Source: JAIOQJ01 sp963718635
GTDB lineage: Bacteria; Planctomycetota; Planctomycetia; Gemmatales; Gemmataceae
Length of the DNA: 64,000 bases
Reading direction: 5' to 3'
NCBI GenBank assembly: GCA_963718635.1
Contig: OY970367.1
Location: forward strand, 4,588,001-4,652,000
Part shown: positions 50,213 to 57,872 of the stretch, one piece after another
Layout of the letters: the number at the start of each line of letters is the position of its first letter
Position numbering within the stretch: the stretch's first letter is position 1
Notes under the pieces: generated by a model
Seen by the model: the letters and a program-made list of their open reading frames with translations, nothing else
Database searches by the model: none
Told to the model about the DNA's origin: nothing
Translations under genes and position numbers: made by a program

Positions 50213-50432
50213 GGCTGACCTCCAGCTTTGCGGCTTGGATCGTCGAGCGGTTGGTCGGGAGATGGGTTCGGCGAGAATAGTCACGACGTCATTCCGTGGG
50301 ATAGTAATCGCTTGATATATGGGGCGACGATCAATTTGATAGGGGCGAAACAGGTAGCTTAAGGTGCAGAGTCTCCGTGGTGCAGCCATAGACAATGACT
50401 GCATCCCGCGATTCGAAGAGCCTGCGTTCAGC

Positions 50433-53156
50433 TTATTTGGAACCGGTGCGGAGATACTCGGCGATGTAAGGGCCGTAGTATTCGCGTAACTCGGCGGGCA
50501 TCTCTTCGTAACCCGTGATGGCGGCCCGGCAGGTCGGCGCGTGGCAGAGGCATTGACCGTTCATGTAGTTGATGCGGGCTTCAAACGTCGCGTAGTCCAT
50601 CGTCAACTCCTCGCCAATTTCTATTGGTCGCAAGGCATGTAGCTCCATCTCCTCGACGCCTCGCCGTATGAGTAACCCGCAGTTCGGGGCGCACGAGTGG
50701 TTCAAGAACAATAGCGGAGCGAACGGAATAATATGCGAATCGGTATCGACCTGGATCGACCAGCGCGTTCGGTGACCTCCCGTGCTTGGCCCCCAACCCC
50801 GAAGGATAAGCCGACCTTTTTCGAGCGGTTCCATCGCGTGAACGCTCTTGCCCAGCCTTCCCGTGCGCACCTCGATGGCCGGAAGACCGACGGTGACGAA
50901 GTGGTCGGCGATCATCGTCGGCGCGGCGATCGCTTCATCGAAATCGATTTCACGGGCGCCGATGTCGCTTGCGAGCAAGCGCTGCAAGTATTCCACGGCA
51001 TCATCGATCACGTCCGGCTGAACCACGAGCAAGTCTCCGAACCGCAACCGGGCAATTTCGTCTTCGACGGCTTTCAGGCCGCCGCGCACTTCAACGATTT
51101 CTTTGACTCGCTTGCCGTTGGAAAGCCCCTTGCGGAATAAGCCGATGATCTCGCCGTCGGCCCGGCCGCGCATGTAGGCGTCTTCGTAAAGGACGACTCG
51201 TTCGAATGCATTGCCGAGCAGTTCGCCCTGTTTGATCATGTCGGCGTCGCGGCGATCGCCAGCGGCCGAATAGACGATGGTGCGGCGAGCGTGCGGAAAC
51301 TGCTCCAGCGATTCGACCTGCCGTTTCAAAGCAGAGAGGTTGTGCCCGTAGTCGAGAATCACGGTCGCGCCGCGAATTCCGAGCAAGTTGAAGCGTGCCG
51401 GCACCTGGCCCAGACCGCCGACGAACGTCTGCAAGCCCGAGCGAATCTGTTCTTCGGGGACTTTCAATGCCCAAGCAGCTGCCACTGCTGCTAGAACATT
51501 TTCGACGTGAAACCCAACGCGACCGCCATGCGTCAGCGGCACCGAATGAAGGGAAATCAGTTCCTTTTCTTGCGTGCCCTCCGCAAGGATGACGCGGTCG
51601 TTGCGGACGAATATCGTACGGCCCCCTTCGGCCGCATGTTCTTTCAGAAGCGGCAGGTTGCCATCCTGGGCAAAATAAGTGATGGATCCTTCGCAATGTT
51701 CGGCAGTCGCTGCAGCCAGTGGATCGGCGGCGTTAAGCACGGCCATGCCGTTCGCAGCCACAGCGGCGACCAGCGTGCTTTTGATCCAGGCGAGTTGCTC
51801 CGTTGTATGGACATCGGCGATACCCAAATGATCGCCTTCACCGATGTTGGTGAGCACGGCAACATCGCATCGATCGAAGCCAAGCCCAGCGCGAAGAATA
51901 CCGCCGCGCACTGTCTCCAATACCGCCGCGCCGACATGCGGATGATCGAGTACGGCACGGGCGCTGGCCGGGCCGCTGCAATCACCGCTGATCACCCTTC
52001 TGCCACCGACATAGACGCCTTCGGTACATGACATGCCGACTTGCGGCCAAGTCTCGCCTGCCAGATGCGCGATCAACCGCGTCGTCGTCGTCTTGCCATT
52101 GACGCCGGTAACGCCGACGACAGGAATACGGCCATTGGCGCCATTGGGATACAAGTGATCGAGCAAGGCGTCCGCGACCGGTTGAGCCGTGTGGGGAGTA
52201 AGCGAAGGACGAGCTTTCACATTCAGGATAACGCCGCCCTGAGCTTCCAACGGCTGTGCCAAATTGTTGGCAGCCACGTTGACCGCAGCGACATCCAGAC
52301 CGATGGCCGCGCAGGCATCCACCGCGCGGCCGGCCACTTCTGCGTGCAGGCTCTCTGTTTGATCTCTGGCGCCATCACCGGCGCCGGAGGTCCTCACGGC
52401 TGAAACGACACGGTCGCCGATCACCAGGAGTTGCCATGTTGGCAAGGCAACTTCACTCCCTTGTTCGGCGAGTGGTGCACCAACTGATTCGAGAAAGGTT
52501 CGCGTGATGCCGGCATCGTCCGAGATGCCCACTGCGATCGTACCCGTGCGATCAGTCGCGGCCCCGTCGAGTCTTCGCTGCTGAGTGCCCCAGCCAAGCT
52601 GGACGAAGTTGCCGACGCCAAGCCGCCGGGCGGGGATGCCACGACGCTTCGCGGCTGCCAGAATGCTGGCCACTTCTTCAGTCGGCAGCACGGTTTTTGC
52701 AAGCTCCTTCAGTTGCTGCAACTCGGCTTCCGTGTTCCAGGGTCGGTCCTCGACCGCCGCCATGCACATCTCGCGGGCCTTTTCCAGGCAGGCACGGCCG
52801 AGTTCTTCCTCGCGATAGCGGACGGCAACGCGGTAAACGTTCGGTTCCGAGCTCTGCCGTGTCTTGCCGTAGCTTACATGCGTGCCGGCCAGACACTGCA
52901 GTTCGAGAGCGACGTGTTCGAGAATGTGCGCCATGTAGGTGCCGCGTCGCAGACGTTCGAAAAAGCCGCCGTGCGCGCCCAAGCTGCATGTATGCTCCAC
53001 GAGCGTCGGGAGCCAGCCCATCAGCCGTTCATTGAATCCGGGAAGCTCGTTCGATGCGTGCTCATTGAGCGGGCCCAGATCGACCCACGCTTCGAGAACA
53101 GGGAAGCGAGCCCAGATGTTCGGCCCACGCAACGCCAGCACCTTCCGAAATTCCAT
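50433..53156 (-). CDS. cyanophycin-synthetase-like Mur ligase fused to SET methyltransferase
   Basis: 907 residues in one unbroken frame. Residues 1-165 match the N-terminal domain of cyanophycin synthetase. The ATP-grasp region (about 165-330) is shortened and lacks the KP…GNQGR and ERFIPG motifs. The Mur-ligase part is intact: P-loop 'GVTGVNGKTTTT' at 348-359, 'LETVRGGILRAGLGF' at 413-427, 'LDYGHNLSALKRQ' at 601-613. Residues about 760-907 are a SET domain: 'NHSCAPNC' at 819-826, 'ELTMDY' at 850-855 and post-SET cysteines in 'QCLCHAPTC' at 868-876. Known synthetases have no SET domain. It probably ligates one amino acid to the polymer; the SET part may methylate a lysine on the product or a partner protein. 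Confidence 0.85.
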   Translation of the reverse strand: MEFRKVLALRGPNIWARFPVLEAWVDLGPLNEHASNELPGFNERLMGWLPTLVEHTCSLGAHGGFFERLRRGTYMAHILEHVALELQCLAGTHVSYGKTRQSSEPNVYRVAVRYREEELGRACLEKAREMCMAAVEDRPWNTEAELQQLKELAKTVLPTEEVASILAAAKRRGIPARRLGVGNFVQLGWGTQQRRLDGAATDRTGTIAVGISDDAGITRTFLESVGAPLAEQGSEVALPTWQLLVIGDRVVSAVRTSGAGDGARDQTESLHAEVAGRAVDACAAIGLDVAAVNVAANNLAQPLEAQGGVILNVKARPSLTPHTAQPVADALLDHLYPNGANGRIPVVGVTGVNGKTTTTRLIAHLAGETWPQVGMSCTEGVYVGGRRVISGDCSGPASARAVLDHPHVGAAVLETVRGGILRAGLGFDRCDVAVLTNIGEGDHLGIADVHTTEQLAWIKSTLVAAVAANGMAVLNAADPLAAATAEHCEGSITYFAQDGNLPLLKEHAAEGGRTIFVRNDRVILAEGTQEKELISLHSVPLTHGGRVGFHVENVLAAVAAAWALKVPEEQIRSGLQTFVGGLGQVPARFNLLGIRGATVILDYGHNLSALKRQVESLEQFPHARRTIVYSAAGDRRDADMIKQGELLGNAFERVVLYEDAYMRGRADGEIIGLFRKGLSNGKRVKEIVEVRGGLKAVEDEIARLRFGDLLVVQPDVIDDAVEYLQRLLASDIGAREIDFDEAIAAPTMIADHFVTVGLPAIEVRTGRLGKSVHAMEPLEKGRLILRGWGPSTGGHRTRWSIQVDTDSHIIPFAPLLFLNHSCAPNCGLLIRRGVEEMELHALRPIEIGEELTMDYATFEARINYMNGQCLCHAPTCRAAITGYEEMPAELREYYGPYIAEYLRTGSK

Positions 53157-53858
53157 ATAGTCCCTTTTGCGACAGATAGTGTCCGTCGAGAGGTTTCGAT
53201 TACTTTCAAATGCGAGAAGCGCGGACCATCCGCAGCATTTTCAATGCCTCAACTCGTTTAGGCGATAGCACAAGCGTTTGCGTTCATGTTCGAACATCAA
53301 TTAAAACGCTTGTGCGCACCCATTGCGGGAACCTTGGTCGGAACGGCGTGAAATCACAGAACTTCCTGAGTCTGCCGTGAACTTTTGGCCGTTGGCTTGA
53401 GCGATTCGATTTCGCCGAGCACTTGTGATATTCCACCGGCTTTAAAAACCGTTAGTACGTTGATTTCAGGTGGGTTTGTAAGCTTGAAGCAAATGGTTTG
53501 CGTTCGCAGCAGTTCATGGCCGTCACAAAATCTCTTCAACTTATGCGAATTCCACGACTGCGTTTGAGGGGGAGAGATTTTCACGCGGTTCATGGAAACT
53601 TTTTTTTATCAGGTCTACCGGCCACTTCGCTCGCCGTTTTTCTCTTTGATAACACATCGTCCGCTCACCACTATGATAAGAATACGGTGTTCGACCGCAA
53701 TACTTGCGTCCTTTTTGAGACTTTTCGATCAAAATCACAAGTTCTGAGCAGTTGGAAGGGCGTTAAAGTCGACAAAGTTTGCCAAACTTCGCAGCGCTGA
53801 CGCCGATGGGATGACCGCGTCGGGACAGGCTTAGTGTCAACTTCTGTACGGAGAAACA
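53157..53858. other. 702-bp divergent intergenic region
   Basis: No convincing gene is seen. Short open frames lack ribosome sites and any family resemblance. An imperfect hairpin (GCACAAGCGTTT near 53269 and AAAACGCTTGTGC near 53304) is related to the palindrome at 26024. The region must contain the promoters of the synthetase-like genes (leftward) and of the ABC transporter gene (rightward), which makes it a likely site of joint control. Confidence 0.6.
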
Positions 53859-56096
53859 ATGGATTGGGGATTGATCCCGGAAGCCCACCGTAGGCGCATT
53901 GCCGCTATACTCGAACCAGGCGAAAAGCCTATTGCGACTTTCGAGCCCGATTTGGATAGGCAGCTCTGTTATGCATCCGGGTTGGTGGCGTTGACCGACC
54001 GCCGCTTGCTGACTTTAGAAACACCGCCTGCCAACGGTGTCCCCCATTTGCGCATAGAGTCATCGTGGCAGGGATGGCCTCTTGATAGCGAAGCCGAGCT
54101 CCGCTCTCACGAGCGGGGAGGCGCGGGTACGCTGGAGTTGACCAATGCTCAAGGCCGCCTCGCCTATTGGCGCTGACACCTGCAGGCCGGGCGGTAGGCG
54201 CTCACGAACTGGTCCGCCAGTCGCGATGCCTTACGCGGCGTGGTTGTATCCACGACATCCATTTGCCCAAGTTGCGGCAGCATTATTCCCGCCGGCAGCG
54301 ATCGCTGCGCGGCTTGCACGCCAAGCGAGGGCAAGCCACCGCTTTCGGCGCTTTATCGACTGATCCAGTTTGCCAAGCCCCATGCGTTGATGAGCCTTGT
54401 CGTCTTCGTGCTCACCGTCGCCGGCTCGGCTGCTCTGCTGGTCCCACCCTATTTAACGATGCCTCTGCTGGATCGTATCCTCATTCCGCATCAGTCGGGC
54501 TTGCCGGTCGATTTTGGAATGGTGAAGTGGTATCTCGCCGGCCTTGCAGGATCGTTGGTTGTAGCCTGGCTTTTGGAATGGGCCCGCTCTTATCTTTCCT
54601 CCCGAGTCAGCGAGCCGCATCATGCCGGCGTGCGTCTGAAGACTTACGCCCATTTGCAACAGCTGTCGCTGGAATTTTTCGGGGGGCAGCGAACCGGCGA
54701 CCTCATTTCGCGCGTCAGCAGCGATACGGATCGCCTCTGCAATTTCTTATCCTCTTATATGATCGATATTGCGACCGACTTGCTGATGATCGCCATGACA
54801 GCAATCATCTTGCTTTCAATCGACCCGATGTTGGCGCTGGCGACTCTTTGCCCGTTCCCGTTGATCATTTGGCTGGTCCACCGAGTGCGCTCGCGATTGT
54901 ACGGACGTTACCGCCAAGGTTCGCTCGCTTGGGCCGAGATGACGAGCGTACTGGCGGACACCATCCCAGGCATTCGTGTAGTCAAAGCTTTCGCTCAGGA
55001 GCGTCGAGAGATCGAGCGATTTCGCGCAACCAACGATCGTATTTTGCGCGCTAATGATCGCGTCAACACGACCTGGGCCTTCTTTGGCCCTACCGTTTCT
55101 TTGTTGACGGGCAGCGGCCTTATGATCGTCTGGGTCGCCGCCGTCTGGCGTATTGAAGATCACCGGATCACCGTCGGCGTCTTGACCGCCTTTCTCGCGT
55201 ACATCACCCGCTTTTATTCGCGCAGCGAATCGCTGTTGCGCATGTACTCGACCGCTCAGCGAGCGGCGGCCAGTGCTCACCGAATCTTTGAAATTCTCGA
55301 TCGTGTCCCTAGCGTGCCTGAACCAACCAAGCCTGTGCATCTGGAACATATGCACGGCCAAGTCGAACTGCGCGGCGTTCGGTTTCGCTACGGGCCGCGC
55401 GAGGTTATCCACGGCATTGACCTGAATATCAAACCGGGAGAAATGATCGGCCTGGTGGGGCCCAGCGGCGCCGGCAAATCGACTCTGCTCAATCTGATAT
55501 GCCGCTTTTATGATGTTGCTGCCGGCTCGGTGCTCGTCGATGGCGTGGATGTCCGTTCCTTTCCGGTTGAAGAGTATCGCCGGCATATTGGCATCGTGCT
55601 CCAAGAGCCCTTTCTCTTCTTCGGCACAGTCGCGGAAAACATCGCCTACGGAAGGCCAAGCGCCAGCGGTGATGAGATCATTGCCGCCGCAAGAGCAGCG
55701 CGGGCGCACGAGTTTATCTTACGCTTGCCGCACGGTTATAACTCGCTCGTCGGCGAACGGGGTCAGGCACTTTCCGGCGGCGAGCGTCAGCGCATTTCCA
55801 TCGCCCGAGCACTGTTGATCGACCCTCGCATTTTGTTGCTCGACGAAGCCACTTCTTCGGTCGATACTGAAACCGAACGCGACATCCAGGCAGCTTTGGA
55901 AACGTTGATCGAAGGGCGCACGACCATTGCCATCGCGCATCGACTGAGCACGCTGCGCCGGGCTGATCGCCTTGTCGTGATCGAACAGGGACGTATCGCC
56001 GAAATGGGCACTCACGAAGAGCTATTGGAGAAGCAGGGAAGTTATTACCGTTTACAGCAAGCGCAACTCGACCTAGCGCGAGCCGTGCCGGTCTAA
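53859..56096 (+). CDS. ABC exporter with N-terminal domain and zinc ribbon, two compensating indels
   Basis: ATG 53859 opens a 105-residue N-terminal domain ('LVALTDRRLLTLE', PH-like). The frame then stops, but 'LTPAGRAVGAHELVRQ' in a second frame and the return to the first at about 54220 show two small indels (near 54170 and 54215-54235). A zinc ribbon follows ('CPSCGSIIPAGSDRCAAC'), then a six-helix exporter domain and the ATPase with Walker A 'GPSGAGKST', signature 'LSGGERQRI', Walker B 'ILLLDEATS' and the H-loop 'IAIAHRLST'. About 745 residues. ABC proteins of this form occur beside cyanophycin synthetase genes in other bacteria (from memory of database naming), which fits its place here. 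The cargo is unknown. Confidence 0.82.
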
Positions 56097-56148
56097 GGAG
56101 TTTTGATTTTGTGCGCGTGTACGGCGGGTGCGCCAACTCTTTCTGGCA

Positions 56149-56226
56149 ATTCTGGCGAGCGGCGCGGCGTAAGCCCGCCGTGGTTCCGATCCCACGGCGG
56201 GCTTACGCCGCGCCGCTCGCCAGAAT
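56149..56226. repeat. Perfect 35-bp inverted repeat
   Basis: Arms 56149-56183 and 56192-56226 are exact reverse complements (core GGCGAGCGGCGCGGCGTAAG), with an 8-nt loop. It sits between the ABC gene and the PDZ gene. Its length and exactness imply either recent insertion or selection, and it may end or weaken transcription between them. Confidence 0.9.
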
Positions 56227-56384
56227 CCGTTCGCGCACCGTGTTCGGTGCTGCCGCTACGCGCATTTTTTTGACCATCATTCCAAATTGTCCTAAAGGAG
56301 GGTGCAGCCCATTCTCCAAACGGCCATTGTGTCGTGTTGGAGCTTCGCGCAGTTGGCCTTTCGGACGGATAAGGTGCGTCGAAC

Positions 56385-57074
56385 ATGAAGCGTAAGATTT
56401 TGCTCGTCGTATTCGTGCTGGCAGTCACGCTACCAAATGCGTCGACCACATTCGCCGATGGTTCGGGCGGGCAGACGACTAAAACCGGTTCGAGAAGTTT
56501 CTGGTATGATTTGATCGCGCTCATCGTCATCATGGTTAAGTGGAGCATCTGGGCGAAGGTGCGTACCGAAGCGGCCAGAAAAGCGGAACTGACGGAGAAG
56601 CAAACCGGAAAACGGCCGAATAGTCTGCGTGGCATCGTCATGTTCACGATCATCTTCGGCTTTGCCGTGATTTTGGGAAATATCCTGGTTAATCCCAAGA
56701 AGAGTGATCCGCACGCCGAGCAGAAAACGACCGCTTCGAGCAAGCGAGGCCACCTCGGGGCAAAAGTTCGCGACATCGGGCCCGGACTCGCGGCGACAAT
56801 GGGCATCCAAGAAGGGGCTTGCGTGCAAGTTACTCGCGTTGACGATCAATCGCCCGCCGCCAAATATGGACTCCATCTCAATGACTTCATTGTGACTATC
56901 TCAGGTCGACCGTTGCGCAGTGGCTACGAGTTGCAAAAAGTACTCTCCGAACTGCCAGTGGACCAGGCAGTCGATGTCGTTGTTTATCGAGATCGCAGAT
57001 CGCTGAAGCTGAAAATAACAATGGAATCGCAGTCAGACGATTTCGGAAGTAAATCGCCCAAGAGCAACGATTGA
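56385..57074 (+). CDS. membrane-anchored PDZ protein
   Basis: 229 residues. A signal-like N-terminus (MKRKILLVVFVLAVTLPNAS) is followed by two hydrophobic segments ('FWYDLIALIVIMVKWSIWA', 'GIVMFTIIFGFAVILGNILV') and a C-terminal PDZ domain ('GLAATMGIQEGACVQVTRVD', 'GLHLNDFIVTISGRPLRSGY'). No protease domain is present. PDZ domains of this type bind C-terminal tails or peptides. It lies in the same direction as, and between, the ABC and DUF1854 genes, so a role in the same locus is likely but not proven. Confidence 0.8.
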   Translation: MKRKILLVVFVLAVTLPNASTTFADGSGGQTTKTGSRSFWYDLIALIVIMVKWSIWAKVRTEAARKAELTEKQTGKRPNSLRGIVMFTIIFGFAVILGNILVNPKKSDPHAEQKTTASSKRGHLGAKVRDIGPGLAATMGIQEGACVQVTRVDDQSPAAKYGLHLNDFIVTISGRPLRSGYELQKVLSELPVDQAVDVVVYRDRRSLKLKITMESQSDDFGSKSPKSND

Positions 57075-57160
57075 TCGGCAAACGGTGTTAGCAACCGCTC
57101 TTTGGAAAAATCGGCACGCGCATTCGCCAAGCCCGTTCCGGAAGAGTAGAATGAGCCTCG

Positions 57161-57634
57161 ATGAACGAACCGCCGATTTTCACGCTGACGCACGATGCCT
57201 TTGGCATCTTACACTTCGCGGATGCCGACGGACGCTCCCATGCCGCCGTCGAGCCGGTGCGCAGCTTTCCGCTAAGCGATCCTCAGCGTGGCGTGGCGAT
57301 CTGCGATGCGGACGGCCGTGAACTCGTTTGGATCGAAGATTTGAATCAGGTAATAGTGCCATTACGGCAGGTGATTTTGGATGAACTGGCCAAGCGCGAG
57401 TTTATGCCGATCATAGAAAAAGTGATTCAAGTCTCCGACCGGGGAACGCCGGCCGAATGGGAAGTTAAAACTGATCGGGGCCCAACCCGATTTCTGGTAA
57501 ATGACGAGGCCGATATCCGCCGCCTGGCCGCGGGCGGCGCTCTCATTACGGATGTGCACGGCATTCGCTACCTCATCCGCGATCCGAGGCAACTTGATGT
57601 TCGCAGTCAGCGGATTTTAGAAAATCATTTGTGA
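57161..57634 (+). CDS. DUF1854 protein, cyanophycin-locus type
   Basis: 157 residues. 'RSFPLSDPQRGVAICDADGR' and 'GREL.W', 'FMPIIEKVIQVSDRGTPAEW', 'VLVNDEADIRR'-like 'FLVNDEADIRRL' and 'YLIRDPRQLDVRSQRIL' are the recurring segments of the DUF1854 family. Proteins of this family are encoded next to cyanophycin synthetase and an ABC transporter in other bacteria. Its biochemical role is unknown. It is the last gene of the rightward set and supports reading 48180-57634 as one functional locus. Confidence 0.8.
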   Translation: MNEPPIFTLTHDAFGILHFADADGRSHAAVEPVRSFPLSDPQRGVAICDADGRELVWIEDLNQVIVPLRQVILDELAKREFMPIIEKVIQVSDRGTPAEWEVKTDRGPTRFLVNDEADIRRLAAGGALITDVHGIRYLIRDPRQLDVRSQRILENHL

Positions 57635-57638
57635 AGTT

Positions 57639-57711
57639 GAGTCGCGAAAGTGTGCACTCGTTTAGCCGCGACTCCTTCGCTTTGCGAAGAGTCGCGCGAG
57701 CAGCGCGACTC
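57639..57711. repeat. GAGTCGCG hairpin repeats
   Basis: Inverted copies of TGAGTCGCG / CGCGACTCA (57639 and 57703) bracket an inner hairpin of the GACTCCTTCGC / GCGAAGAGTC type. The same sequence family recurs at 57841-57870, directly before the group II intron. Confidence 0.7.
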
Positions 57712-57740
57712 AATCGCTGCGTTGTAAAAACAATCACACC

Positions 57741-57813
57741 GGCGAGCCAGGAACGTAAGCGACTGGAGTTTCACACGCGCGAAAACTCCAGTCGCTTACG
57801 CTCCTGGCTCGCC
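57741..57813. repeat. GGCGAGCC-type inverted repeat
   Basis: Arms 57741-57771 and 57782-57813 (GGCGAGCCAGGAACGTAAGC and its complement) match with one mismatch over a 10-nt loop. This is another member of the dispersed family at 7083, 14030 and 42456. Confidence 0.85.
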
Positions 57814-57872
57814 AGACGTATGTTCGCTCTGGCTGCTGCACGCGACTCTTCGCAAAGCCTTCGAGTCGCGGC

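Noticed and set aside
50433..53156. SET domain as a chance frame extension
   Set aside because: All key SET and post-SET motifs are present in the correct order in the same intact frame, so chance is unlikely.
53385..53800. Small open frames in the divergent gap
   Set aside because: No ribosome site, low-complexity translations and overlap between strands; treated as non-coding.
57639..57872. Short open frames between the DUF1854 gene and the intron
   Set aside because: They read through hairpin repeats, have no ribosome site and match no family.
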